Shown here: positions 12,701-22,700 of the stretch, piece by piece
Numbering within the stretch: position 1 is the stretch's first letter
Layout: the number at the start of each line of letters is the position of its first letter
Assembly (NCBI GenBank): GCA_037349105.1
Contig: JAYJMM010000042.1
Coordinates: 1,715,501-1,779,500 of the forward strand
Reading direction: 5' to 3'
DNA length: 64,000 nucleotides
Source: Limnomonas spitsbergensis
Taxonomy: Eukaryota; Chlorophyta; Chlorophyceae; Chlamydomonadales
Notes under the pieces: model-generated
What the model was told of the DNA's origin: nothing
The model's input: only the letters and a program-made list of their open reading frames with translations
Databases searched by the model: none
Program-made: the position numbers and the translations under genes

Positions 12701-15025
12701 CGGTCTTTGTGGTGTTGAGACCTCACAAGTCCTCCGGACTCCTGCAGTTGCTTGGCTCTTGGGTGATGCCATCGGCAACCCCCGTGTATGCGCTTCTGCT
12801 GCTGCATTTCCCGTCATGTTTTAGTTCGTTCCTCCTCCTTCCACCAGACGATGGCACTGAGGGACTGCAGCACTCCTTACCCTGACCTGTACCTTGACTG
12901 TGAACGTCATGCTGGTGCGCCCCTGGTTCCTCCGACATACAACGCAGCACTCTTTGCCCTGACCTGTACCTTGACTTTGACCTGTGCTGTGGTGGTGGGG
13001 CGCTTGTCCTCTTTCCGCCAGACAATGGCATTGGGGTAACTCAGCAATCCTTGCCTGTACCTGTACCTGTACCTTAATCCCTTCTCTTTCCGCCTTGCCG
13101 GCAAGCTTGTCCGCTTTGAGCTAGACAATGGCACTGCTGGACTGCAAGATCCTTGCTTTCATCTCTACCTTATTCTGTATCCTTACGAAAACTATCTTGC
13201 CGGTACGCCCGTCCTCCTGCTGCTAGACAATGGCACTAGGGGAATCCTTGCTTTCATCCCTACAACTCCCTTATTCCTTGCCCTCCCCGTCATGCAGGCG
13301 CGCTCCTCCTTCTTCCGCCAAACAACGGCACTGAGGAAGAAGGTGCACAGCAGCTACCAGCGCGGCATGGCCAACACACTTACGAAGATGAAGACGATGC
13401 ACCTTCTGGAAGACAACTCTAGCGGTGAGACTAGGTCCGGGTCGAGGGTTCAGGGTTCCAATCATCATCGTGCTCACACCATATCGTTGTACCCACTGCA
13501 AGCACTTTCAGTGGCGGTGCTAGTCAAGGGTGAATGTTCAGGGTTCAAACCAGCAGCATACTGAACAAGATGGAGGCTATGCACCTGATAGGTGCTTAGC
13601 TTCCATCTTACGACGACTCTTGTGGTGGTAATTGAGAGACTGATAGGGTTTGCAATTGTTGCACTTGTTTGCGTACTGCTTCACTGCTTCCAATGCATGC
13701 ATCAGTCCTCTCGGGATGTAAAACATATCCTGAGTGGAGGGGCCGGTATAGATCATGCGCTATCATGACATGAAGCGGAGTAAAGATCATCCGCCGGCAG
13801 ACTTTGGACACTGTGCCGCTCGCTGTTGTGATATTTAGAGAGTGGGCGGGTGGGCACATGTCGGGGGGGGGCGGCCGGGTGGCCAGCACGGGGCCAAATG
13901 GAACCACGGCGTGTCTGGCCTCCAGCCGGTGACTCCACGTACAGGGCTTGCTTCACCCAGACACCAGATCCCCCTGCTGCAGGTTGGGATGCGTTGCTTA
14001 AGTGTTGCTGAAATACGCAGAATGGAACACGAGTTTCTGAAAAGCACGCACATTCAGCCATCATCTCATCCATCCTGCTGCAGCCATAAGGTGGATCCAC
14101 ACTTCTGCCCTGATGGGTGCTGCTTGCCTTTCAGAGTACACGGGAGATTTACCGTTGCCCTCCTCATCTCGACCCTATTGCACTTTTGCCCGCCTCACCT
14201 TACCCCTGCTGCAACCATAGCTCATCTCACCTCCTCCCGGTGCTGCTTGTCTTTCAGAGTACACGGGGGATTCACCGCTGCCCGCCTCAACTCAACCCTA
14301 GTGCACTATTGCCCGCCTCACCATGTGGCCATGTCGCACTATTGCCTTATTAACTTTGGCCCGTTTGTTGCACTGTTGCTCTCCTCACCTGGACATTGTT
14401 GCACCGTTGCCCTCCTCACATTGGCCTTGTTGTTGCTGTATGTCTGTCAGGTTACGCGGTGGACTTGTCGTTACCTGGTGCAAAGATCGCAATCGAAGCG
14501 GACGGCCCCACCCATGTCGCCCGCACTGACGGCTTGCGCATGCTGGGTGCGACAGCCATGAAGAAGCGGCACCTCCAACGCATGGGCTGGCATGTCATCA
14601 ACGTCACGTTCACGGTAGGGACTGAAAACATCTGTGAAGCTTCCTAATGTTGAATTCCGAAATTTTAATTTTAAAAATGAGAGGGTTTTCATGGGACGGG
14701 AATTGACGAGAGGGACTTGTGCCTCTCAGGTTTGGGGATTGGGTGAAGGGCTCTAGGACCAGGCCAAATCTACTCTGTGCTTGTGAGGTTGTCACTAGTG
14801 CCGGTAGGTCTCCCTGCTAGGCCGGGTTCTTGCCTGGACAGCGTGGCTAGCAATTGACGTCACACTTGTTATCCGGCCTGATCCATCATTGATTTGTCAT
14901 TTTCGCCCCCTGGCCAGGAGTGGGATAATCTGCAGTCAGCGGAGCGGCAATCCATCTTCCTGCAAAAAGCGGTGTCAGACGCTCTGGACGCGAGAATCGC
15001 GCCTGACATTGTGACGCCAGAGTAA
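708..15025 (+). CDS. RAP-domain protein with OPR/FASTK-like helical repeats (5'-partial, multi-exon)
   Basis: Exons I can support are 708-1207, 3334-3413, about 3769-3898 (edges uncertain), 3949-4029, 4615-4740, 5442-5533, 6251-6563, 7166-7330, 9760-9922, 11527-11862, 13298-13424, 14451-14614 and 14918-15025 (TAA). Reading phase is consistent from 3949 to 9922 and from 11527 to the stop. The joins 3413 to 3949 and 9922 to 11527 are unresolved, so small exons may be missing. The first exon encodes a run of Glu/Asp, then Arg/Lys, then Asp and Gly. Exons at 6251, 7166, 9760 and 11527 carry repeats of the type LANVAWALAHA, ARMLWAFATLG and LSSTLWAMAVM, as in OPR/FASTK-like proteins. The last two exons form a RAP domain (core VDLSLPGAKIAIEADGPTH, then LGATAMKKRHLQRMGW). 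RAP/OPR proteins typically bind RNA in plastids or mitochondria and control transcript stability, processing or translation; the target here is unknown. A targeting peptide cannot be judged because the N-terminus is missing. Confidence 0.75.
1208..2475. repeat. Purine-rich minisatellite in the first visible intron
   Basis: A degenerate tandem array of roughly 35-40 bp units built from GGAGTGGAGGGGAATAGGGC and GGAGTGAGAGGGG. It begins directly at the 5' splice site (GTGAGAGGGG) of the exon ending at 1207. The strand asymmetry (almost no C on the plus strand) produces long Pro/Ser/Leu-rich open frames on the minus strand that have no coding character. Confidence 0.9.
2503..2613. repeat. Two adjacent perfect hairpins
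   Basis: First hairpin: 15-bp arms 2503-2517 (GCACCCCAACCCTCG) and 2527-2541 with a 9-nt loop. Second: 13-bp arms 2567-2579 (CACCGAAACCCGC) and 2601-2613 with a 21-nt C/G-rich loop. Both sit just after the purine-rich array in the same intron. I see no coding function; they may be a small inverted-repeat element. Confidence 0.75.
3164..3291. repeat. 11-bp tandem repeat TGAACTGTAGC
   Basis: About eleven imperfect copies of TGAACTGTAGC just upstream of the exon at 3334. Isolated copies of the same motif occur near 125-142, 5180, 42990-43020 and 43450, so it is a dispersed simple repeat of this genome. Confidence 0.85.
3540..3602 (+). repeat. 12-bp AGGT-containing microrepeat
   Basis: Five AGGT or AGGGT sites about 12 bp apart (CCCAGGTAGG, CCCAGGTGTG, ACCAGGTAAG and similar). 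Each resembles a 5' splice site. The stretch lies where the RAP gene's exon chain does not join in phase, so a small exon could end at one of them. Confidence 0.5.
4074..4431. repeat. 26-bp minisatellite in an intron of the RAP gene
   Basis: About 13 near-identical copies of a 26-bp unit containing CCATGCAGTCCTGCCATGCA. It lies between the exons ending at 4029 and starting at 4615. Open frames on both strands through it are by-products of the repeat. Confidence 0.93.
4722..4945 (+). repeat. Tandem copies of an exon 3' end plus splice donor
   Basis: The exon ending at 4740 finishes GCGACTCATGGGGCTG followed by the donor GTGCGTGCATGGGG. The same exon-end plus donor string recurs near 4765, 4825, 4860 and 4913, each followed by a GTGTGTAAA, GTTTGTGCATGG or GTGCGCAAATGG-like donor. 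The units are about 35-60 bp and vary in the length of the G tract. Confidence 0.8.
5556..5790. repeat. G-rich GATGAGGGGG low-complexity tract
   Basis: A run of GATGAGGGGGG-type units with G tracts up to 12 long, in the intron between exons ending at 5533 and starting at 6251. A second short repeat of GTGTGG units interrupted by GAAA follows at about 5985-6062. Confidence 0.85.
7076..7210 (+). repeat. Duplicated acceptor-side exon start
   Basis: The first 45 bases of the exon at 7166 (CTGCCATGTTCATGCAAGAG and on through GAGGCTCTGATGCGTGTGG) have a diverged copy about 92 bp upstream at 7078-7122. Between them lies a telomere-like CCCTGAACCCTAACC stretch. Confidence 0.75.
7803..9630. repeat. 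48-bp minisatellite, about 38 copies
   Basis: About 38 head-to-tail copies of a 48-bp unit containing GGTAGGCAGGAGGCCTGCGC and ending CTTGAGAACC. Copies are nearly identical. Variants are confined mainly to the junction (GAACC, GACCC or once GAATC; GGTAGG or GGTAAG). As 48 is a multiple of 3, long minus-strand frames stay open (16-residue periodic proteins), but the array lies inside an intron of the RAP gene (7331-9759) and shows no gene signals. The unit includes the palindrome GCAGGCCTGC-like core AGGCCT. Confidence 0.95.
9678..9740. repeat. 19-bp repeat, three copies
   Basis: Three copies of CCTGATTACTGGTATAAAC immediately upstream of the exon starting at 9760. Confidence 0.85.
9890..10062 (+). 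repeat. Tandem copies of an exon end with its donor
   Basis: The exon ending at 9922 closes with GGGAGGAAGATGCCCAAAC, then GCAAGG|GTGAGGGG. Related strings recur downstream: GCAAGGGTGAGGGGACAAG near 9955, GCATGGGTTAGGGGAAC near 9993, and GGGAGGAAGATGCCGAAA with CCAGGGTGAGCG at 10020-10060. Each copy has a candidate GTGAG or GTTAG donor. Confidence 0.7.
10430..10600. repeat. Degenerate 15-bp repeat
   Basis: About eleven imperfect copies of AGCTACATGCCTCTC in the unresolved interval between exons ending at 9922 and starting at 11527. Confidence 0.8.
10940..11530 (+). repeat. C-rich degenerate repeat reaching an exon acceptor
   Basis: Units of about 100-120 bp containing CTCCTGCCCCCATTTCCCTC, CCATTAGGCAC and CACCCTCTCAG followed by (T/C)TG(T/C)CAAGCT. 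The last unit contains the real acceptor, CCCTCTCAG|CTGTCGAGC, of the exon at 11527. Five or so copies are recognisable, so the array includes decoy acceptors. Confidence 0.65.
11846..12400 (+). repeat. Eleven tandem copies of an exon end plus splice donor
   Basis: The exon ends GGGGAAGCTGCTACAAGAG|GTGGGTGG at 11862. The block GTGAAGCTGCTACAAGAGGT recurs ten more times through the intron at about 45-65 bp spacing, diverging to CTGATGCAAGAGGT, CTGACACAAGAGGT and CTGCTGCATGAGGT. Units are separated by G-rich filler. Every copy preserves AGGT, so each is a potential 5' splice site. Confidence 0.9.
12834..13335 (+). repeat. Degenerate repeat spanning an exon acceptor side
   Basis: The start of the exon at 13298 (TTCCGCCAAACAACGGCACT) has four diverged upstream copies, with GACAATGGCACTG-like cores at about 12847, 13021, 13124 and 13226. 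Each is followed by ATCCTTGC and CTGTACCT-type sequence. Spacing shortens from 174 to about 95 bp towards the exon. Confidence 0.7.
14115..14475 (+). repeat. Repeat spanning the acceptor of the RAP exon
   Basis: The true junction is TGTCTGTCAG|GTTACGCGGTGGACTTGTCG at 14451. Diverged versions, TGCCTTTCAGAGTACACGGG and TGTCTTTCAGAGTACACGGG, occur at about 14125 and 14248. Each is followed by repeated GCCCGCCTCACC and CTATTGC-rich sequence. Confidence 0.65.
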
Positions 15026-17704
15026 ACTCTTCTGCCAGCCAGCGCGGAGCATGCTTGAAGTTGTGGCTTGCTGGGTGGCTTGCTGGGTGGCTTGCTTTAC
15101 ATATGTCGGATTCGGGCCTCCTTGGGCCTGTACCACCAACTGGGGCATGGCTGCTATTTTTAAAACCTGCTACCCTCTGCCGCAATACAGCCCGTTATTC
15201 ATGTACAGTAGTTTTGTCACCGTGTCTTCTGAACATGTTTATATTCAGAAGGGCTCCATGCTGGAACATAGAGGGATACCCAATTGCTGGCCATGATTCA
15301 CTGCTCCTCTGGAATTTGGGGCTCAGCCCTAAAGCCCCATTGTCCAGGAGGTGTATGGATGGCTGGCAGGCGAACGTATACAAGATCCATACGCGTACAA
15401 GAACCATGCACATGTCAATATGTGCATGACTGATTGTAGGCAGGCCATGTTTAGTGTGTGGGGTTCAGCCACCGTTCAGGGTTTCCGCCAGTTCAGGATA
15501 TAGGTCCCTCGGAGCAAAAACTCGAACAAAATGACCTGTCTTGAAGAGATCGGGAGGAGACATGATGACCGAGGATGGCTGCGATGAAAGCGACATGTAA
15601 GGAAGCTTGAACCCGAGTGCAAGAACAAAAAGCTGAGCCCGTGGGATTCTCGTGGGCATCATGCACGCATACAATTTTCTGAATGTCATCGGTCCAGTGC
15701 ATATGCAGGGCGCGTGGTTAACTGATTTACTAGCAGGCCTTCATGATGCATGGTCGCTGTGATAAAAGCCATTTGCAAGGACATCTGATAGCTGACTTAC
15801 GAAGTAAGTTGCAAGCAGGTGTGAAACTAGAATTCAGACTTCAGTTTGATGCAGCAGTAGCAAGAGGCTTAGGCTGCGAGCCAAACATGCAGGCGTGCAA
15901 GCAAGGCGGGTGTGAGTGTGCTTAAGGGACCTACACACCGCCACCTAGCTTAATATTGAGTGTCTTGGCTATGATTCAGTGACATCGAGGTGCAATGCCT
16001 GGTGGGCCAGCTGCTGCATGCCGTTGTGCTTGGGCCACCAGCCGCAATCCACTTGAGGAGTCATGGATATGTGCCCCTTCAGCCAGTGTTGTGCATTCGC
16101 CCGTGTATGACGTTTTTTTATCCATTCGGAGCTCCGAATGGATGTTTTACTTACTCCCTAGGGCAAATGTGTGAAAAGTGTGGCGAAATCCTTTTTTTTC
16201 CCTCCCCGCCTTCACGTCTCGCTGTATACCACGCGCCTGCGTTTTAATCACAGCTCTTTCTTTAAGCAATGCTGCATTGATGGGGAAAGGAAACACCGAG
16301 CTATCGGCGCTAGCCGCCCTAGTAAGTAGGCGATTCACACCGGGTCGGATTGGTCAGATTGGTCACTTTCGCTCCGAAAGTGACATGGTGACATGCAAAA
16401 CAACCACTTTGGGGCCGGATTGGCGACGCCAACTGAATATGGCATTTTGAGCCAGATTCACTTCGCGTCGGCCACTTTCGCCACATTGGCAATTTCCGAA
16501 GACCATCTGCCTTCGATCCTGTTTGTTTTCGTCCCTGTCATGCTGCCTCTTGATCGCGTGGTTGAGTGCGTTCGTCTCTCACTCCTTTCGAAATGACGGC
16601 CCAGGCGATGACAGCGATCAAAGTGGTTTGGTTTAGATTCGCAACAGCAATAAGCAACACTGGCAGCAGATACTGGCGAGGAGGTACCATGTTGAATGAA
16701 ACAGAAACGACGAACGCCACTTTGGCGAATTTATCTGGTGTGAATCGGTCTCCCGTGGTCGGATTGGGAACGCGAGATAGCGTGGGTTCACTTCGACCAA
16801 CTGCCACATTCAGTTCGCCGTAACAAATGCCTGCGGTACATGGAGACGGCCACCAAAGTAGCAGCGGCAACTGCAGCGGCAAAGGTAGCAGCGGCAGCCC
16901 GCGACAAAGCAGCAAAGCTTAGATTCAATTTTGCTCCAGGATCAAGGGAATGAAAACATGCCTCATTGAGACTAGCTTTCGGGGGCTGCGCCCCCGAACA
17001 CCCCTTTTTCATTTTTTTTGCACCACCGAATGTATCTTAAAACTTACTTACATACACCCAACATCCATACACTGTATAGATACACCTACACGAATGCCCA
17101 TCACTGCCTTCAGCCCAGCGGTGGCAGCCTAGCGGCCTGCCAAGGGTGCACATCGGCACACAATAACACAATAAGCACTGGATCGCGGCCCAGGATGACG
17201 GGATTGCTGCTGGTGCCGGTGCTGTGCCCCTCTGCCTCTGGCCTTGTGCCTGCTGCTCAAGCTAGGACCGCCTATAAGGGGGCACTCAGGTTGAAGCGCA
17301 TAGGTGTTATGATATGAACGACCGGGATACATGGAACAGAATTCCTGCAGATGGGTCGTGTTAGGAACTAATCGGAGGAGAGGGTAATTTTTTCTGTTGT
17401 TTTCCTACCTCCTGTTTTACGTACGGGCTTGGATGCACCTACCTGTTCCAGGCATTACTTATGATGCTCTGCTGAGTCGCAAACTCACCGTGCGGCAAAC
17501 ATGACTTCTATGCCGTACCTCGAGCAGGATCATAAAGCTGTCCAGAATCAGCATCAGCAATTTGCCACTTTCCACACAGACTTTCAGGATCTGAATCATG
17601 TTCGACCAGTCCTATTACGTCTTATGACCTGGACCCCAGAGTCCCTCAGGCAAAACGTTCGAATTCTGCAATACATGCTCGAATGATTAGGGCTGGTACG
17701 ATAA
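15026..17704. other. Non-coding interval with inverted repeats
   Basis: No gene recognised. Present are a perfect 24-bp palindrome at 16120-16143 (arm ATCCATTCGGAG); GTCACTTTCG/CGAAAGTGAC at 16364-16386; an 11-bp inverted pair CGATTCACACC (about 16330) and GGTGTGAATCG (about 16737) enclosing some 400 bp, which could be a small non-autonomous element; and TTCGGGGGC-TGC-GCCCCCGAA at 16978-16998. Confidence 0.5.
15596..15600 (+). promoter_or_regulatory. Candidate TGTAA polyadenylation signal
   Basis: TGTAA is the usual chlorophycean poly(A) signal. This is the first plus-strand occurrence after the RAP gene stop at 15025, giving a 3' UTR of about 0.57 kb. Supported by motif and position only. 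Confidence 0.35.
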
Positions 17705-18483
17705 AAATTCCTCCTTTGCTTACCTCTTGCTTACCCTTTGCTTACCCTTAGCTTTCCCTTTGCTTACCCTTTGCTTACACTTTGCTTACCCTTTGCCGAC
17801 CCTTTGCTGACCCTTTGCTTACCCTTTGCCGACCCTTTGCTGACCCTTTGCTTACCCTTTGCTTACCCTTTGCTTACCCTTTGCTTACCCTTTGCTTACC
17901 CTTTCCTTACCCTTTGCTCACCCTTTGCTTACCCTTTCCTTACCCTTTGCTTACCCTTTGCTTACCCTTTGCTCACCCTTTGCTTACCCTTTGCTTACCC
18001 TTTGCTCACCCTTTGCTTACCCTTTGCTTACCCTTTGCCGACCCTTTGCTTACCCTTTGCTTACCCTTTGCTTACCCTTTGCTCACCCTTTGCTTACCCT
18101 TTGCTTACCCTTTGCTTACCCTTTGCTTACCCTTTGCCGACCCTTTGCTTACCCTTTGCTTACCCTTTGCTTACCCTTTGCTCACCCTTTGCTTACCCTT
18201 TGCTTACCCTTTGCTTACCCTTTCCTTACCCTTTGCTGACCCTTTGCTTACCCTTTGCTTACCCTTTGCTCACCCTTTGCTTACCCTTTGCTTACCCTTT
18301 GCTTACCCTTTGCTTACCCTTTGCTCCCCTTTGCTTACCCTTTGCTTACCCTTTGCTTACCCTTTGCTTACCCTTTGCTTACCCTTTGCTCACCCTTTGC
18401 TTACCCTTTGCTTACCCTTTGCTCACCCTTTGCTTACCCTTTGCTTACCCTTTGCTTACCCTTTGCTTACCCTTTGCTTACCC
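17705..18483. repeat. 11-bp minisatellite TTTGCTTACCC
   Basis: About 70 copies of an 11-bp unit, mostly TTTGCTTACCC, with recurrent variants TTTGCTCACCC, TTTGCCGACCC and TTTCCTTACCC. One short unit (TTTGCTCCCC) breaks the register near 18325. Because 11 is not a multiple of 3, all plus-strand frames stay open as periodic Leu/Pro/Phe-rich translations; none looks like a real protein. Confidence 0.95.
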
Positions 18484-18699
18484 AGGCGGTCAACACTGGT
18501 CGTTGGAGACCACGCCTTGGACGGCGTATTGCTGTTGACTCCGGCGGCGGAACTTGCTGTACCAAGCCCTGCCGGTGGTATGCCAGGTTGTAGACGAGGT
18601 ACCTTAAAATCTGTGCGCTACTTTTGACGGCGCTGAAGGGATCCTGTACAATAAGGACGCTAACCAGGTAAGGACGTACCTGGTGAGACCCAAGCTCGG

Positions 18700-19420
18700 G
18701 ATTCACTTGGCGCCAAATGCAGAGGTGGCCTCCACAGGTCGGCCGCCAATGAAGGCATCGAGCTCCTCGGCAGAGACCGTCAGATAGAAATCCATGGGGC
18801 TAGGCAGTGGTTTCCATTAAAAACCTAGTGGCTCCCGGGGTTCTTCTCGCAGAAGGCGACCAGCAAGGCCTCCAAGTGGTTGATGAGCACCACGCACTGC
18901 AAGCTGTCCAGCAGCCCAGGCATCACGCTGGCAGTGCTGCCGCCACAGTGGATGCCGCCCGCACTGTCTGGTGCAGATGGCAGTGCTGCCGCCACAGTGG
19001 ATGCCACCCGCACTGTCTGGTGCAGATGGCAGTGCTGCCGCCACAGTGGATGCCACCCGCACTGTCTGGTGCAGGTGGCAGTGCTGCCGCCACAGTGGAT
19101 GCCGCCCGCACTGTCTGGTGCAGATGGCAGAGGGCCTTTTGCGCTGCGGATGATGCCCTGAACATCTATCGAGGTTAGGTTCGCTGGCATAGTCCTGCCG
19201 ATCAGCAGCTGCTCACCAGGGGTGGCCTCAGTGCATTCTGAGCCGTCGGGGGCCAACCATCGACCGATGGACCGAAAGAGACGTGGTATGATATGCACGG
19301 TGGACTCGTGTCGCCCCTTGTAGCTGGCCAGGGTGCGGGTGGGCGGGTGTCCTCCATGTGATGTGCGCCATAGTGGAGGCGCTGTTGATCCGGGGCGATT
19401 TCTGACTTCAAGGGAAGAGA
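18700..19420 (-). pseudogene. Possible minus-strand gene fragments, unidentified
   Basis: Three stretches read like protein on the minus strand. About 19395-19204 contains TLASYKGRHESTVHIIPRLF and reaches a donor-like GTGAGC at 19204. About 18924-18830 contains CVVLINHLEALLVAFCEKNP before a TAG. About 18803-18711 starts MDFYLTVSAEELDAFIGGRP and ends at a TGA. The segments do not join in one phase with the splice sites I can see, and a 49-bp tandem repeat separates the first two. I do not recognise the family. It may be a decayed gene, a gene with unusual splicing, or chance. Confidence 0.25.
18931..19127. repeat. 49-bp tandem repeat, four copies
   Basis: Four nearly identical 49-bp units beginning GCAGTGCTGCCGCCACAGTG, at 18931, 18980, 19029 and 19078. 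Confidence 0.92.
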
Positions 19421-19757
19421 AGGTCTGGCTTGTTACCGGTACCTTACCAATAATGTAAACGCAATCCCGTGTAGGTCTTAAAGACTGTTCCAGACCCTGT
19501 GGATGCCTGGGTGCAAGTGATGAGTAGGGTTGGCTAACAAATGAGCTGGGTCAACCGGTGGACCCGAATGTTCGTTTGCTTGCTCTGCACCAGTGCTCCA
19601 CTAATCGACGTGTTAAAAAACCCAAGTGCCAGAGCTCTGCACACAGGTTTGCGCCGGGCCGCCCAACCCTAAAACCCTGCACACACGCACACGACAAAGT
19701 AGAGCAGATGCCCTTGTGACCCAGATTGCGACCCTCGACGGTAGCTGAGAACAGGAG

Positions 19758-22700
19758 ATGAACTGCTTACCAAACGTGATTTCGCCCACCAACAGCAGGT
19801 CCGCCATTCAATCTGCGCGTGACGTGTTCCGGTATGCAGCGCAGCAACAGGGGCTGGGCCTGGGGCGAGCACCCGCAGTTTATGGAGCTCATCGCCCTTC
19901 TAGCCTAAGTGTAGTGCCTTCCAACGTGCATTCTCACCTGGTCGCCACGTCGCACGCAGAAGAGGGATTGGAAAATATGCCGAAGCTCTCGGCTCCCAAA
20001 CATTCGCCATCACGCTCTCCAGAAAGTTCCACCGAGTCACCCGGAAAACCCACTCCATCGGCGATATCATCAGATGTCTTCAGCGCGCTGAACTACATGC
20101 AGCAGACTGGCAGGCTTCGGGAGCTGCAATACACCGTCCAAGCAGATCTGATGCATGCCCACCAACCCACATTCGTCGCGACCTGCACGGCCCACCTACA
20201 GGACGGCACTCCACTTGCAACTAGATCCAGCGAGCGGAGTAAGCAGAGTGCAAGGACAGCTGCCGCTTTGCAGATGCACAATGCGCTGAGCGCGCTGCAA
20301 CAGCAGCAACAGCTGACGACCGAGTTGGCTGGCCGCAGCCATGCGTCCTCCCCGGCCGCAGCAGCGGCTGGAACGCACGCTGCCAACCCGTCTTCAAGTT
20401 AGTGTTGGCCTCATGGGTGATGCGGGACGCATGCATGAAGGAAAGCTGCTTGGTTGTTCCTGCCATGCCCGGTGGAGCAACCGAGCAGCGCTCAGGAACA
20501 CCTGCAGAATGTATGCCAGTGCTCGAAGGCATGTAGGTCTTGGCCCAAGGCATGTCCCACCCATGCGTGATTTGGTACTGTGGACATGGCTTGGGTTCCT
20601 CCATGCATGCCCTTCCATGCACTGCGTTTTTCATTGTAAAAGAAGATATCTATGCTCCAGCATACGCATTTACCACGCTGGTTTGAAGCTGGAGGTCGCA
20701 CTTACCATAACTTTGATTCAGGTTTTGCAGTCTGAAGATGATTATCATAGGGGAAGGAAACACAAGGATGCGAATACGCCTCTTTTGAGGTTTTGGAGTG
20801 ATGGGCTGAGGCCTCATCCGCAATGTTTGCCTGCTTCTTGCAGTACCTGCCATGGTAGGCTCTGCTGTAAGCAGGGTTATACCAGTCCAATAGGTCTGGA
20901 CAAGGAGCAGCCCTGACCGACTGGATCATTCATACGTCTAAATCATTTTGTGTCAAAACCTTGCCACTCAACCCTTGGTTTCCTGCAACGGTAAATCAGC
21001 AGCCCGGCGGCTCACAAAAGTTAAATTCCGCGATCCCTTGCGCATGCTGCAGCCATGCCTGGCTCATAAACCCCATCCCGCTGCATCCCGCAACGGGTCA
21101 ATGCCTTGATTGGAGGTCTTTTCGCCCACAGGTGTCTCAAGCAGAGATCTTAAACACGAGCTGTTCCTATTTCTGATTGCAGGCAAGCCAGCCATCAGCG
21201 AGCTCCAAGAGTGCTTCCAGTCTGGCCAATTATCTGCACCACCTCTCTACTCGTTCAGCGGTCTCCCCACCGGACCCTTCACAGCCTCTTGTGAGGTCAC
21301 CACTAGAGGCGGCGGCAGGCTCGTCGCGGAGGGGGCAGATGACAACAAACAAGGTGCTAAGATGAAAGCGGCGGCTCAGATCCTCAAGGACTTGGCTGTG
21401 AACAACACAACGGCCTCCCCTGCTGGGGCCGCAAGAATGAGCATGCCACAAGCTGCCTCCCCATCCCCAGGTCAGTATGGGCCTCACATATAAATGCTTG
21501 TGGCCAAGATGTACATGTGGCCACACATTACCATGCATGCCCCATGCATTGGCCAGGTTAACGTGAAAGTTTTGCATTCGTTTCTTTGAGCATGGCCAGG
21601 TCCCTCCCTGCACTCGCACCTCATCCATGCCCCACGACTGCGGTCCTCCTTAGCACATGCTTGTGTGCGTTGACGTTGCAAGAACAAGATTTGTCCTCTC
21701 CTGCAGGGGCATCCTCATACATTGGCCCCCGAATCTGAACCCTGACCTCCAAGCCTATCGGTGGAGGAGAGATTGTGATACCGTACCTGAAACAAAATCA
21801 ACTGTTCTCATTGTTTCTGTGTTGAGGGAACTGCAAAGACGGTGTTGAGGCGGCACTTCTACCTCCGCCCATTTAACCTTCTGTCTGCAATGTCTATCAT
21901 GTTAGATCTGCTGCCAGTAGGAACCTATTGGCCCAGTCTTAGTTGCAAACAAGGAGAGACCTGCACTCAGCAAGCATATTGCCAAACCTGCAACGTGCTG
22001 CTTGAGGTCCCTTGGCTCAAAATTGTTTCAGGCCGTGATCCTCAAGGTATATATCGTTCCTGTTTCTGCATGCAGGCAAGTCAGCCATCAGCGAGCTCCA
22101 AGAGTGCTTCCAGTCTGGCCAATTATCCGCGTCACCTCTCTACTCGGTCATTGGCCGAGGCACCCCTGTCAGCGGCCTCCCCACCGGACCCTTCACAGTA
22201 ACCTGTAGGGTGGTGGTGAACGGCGTCACGCTTTCCACAGAGGGGACCCATCACAAGATGAAAGGGGCAAAGACAGCGGCCGCGGCGCTGATGCTGGTGA
22301 AGCTGCTACCGCTTGAGGGTGAGCCGCCTTAGGGTTTAGGGTTGGGTCAGGTTAGACCCAGGGTGCTGCATAGTAGCACCGCTCGGCCCTTCTGGAAAAT
22401 TATTCATTCTAAGAGCACTGGTACCGGAACCTGCCAAAAGACTTTCTTTTCACGAAAGCTTTCGTGTGTGTGCAATGAAAGTGCACTTTCAATACCTGCA
22501 CCGCAACTGCGCAGGCCCGGCTGCCTGCAACCCCTCAACCAGCCTCCATGCCACTGCTGCTGCGGCCGGTGGCGGGTCGTCTGCCGGCACCTGCGTCCGT
22601 GAGGGCTTGGAGGAAGTCGCCGCCCAGTCACCCCAGCCGGGTCGCAACGCCTCAAATGCGCCTCTCTCGAGTTCTGTGGAGGGGCCTGGATCTGGATCTG

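Noticed and set aside
17738..18627. Leu/Pro/Phe-rich open frames of 266 and 281 codons
   Set aside because: Generated by the 11-bp array; all three plus-strand frames are open with the same periodic composition.
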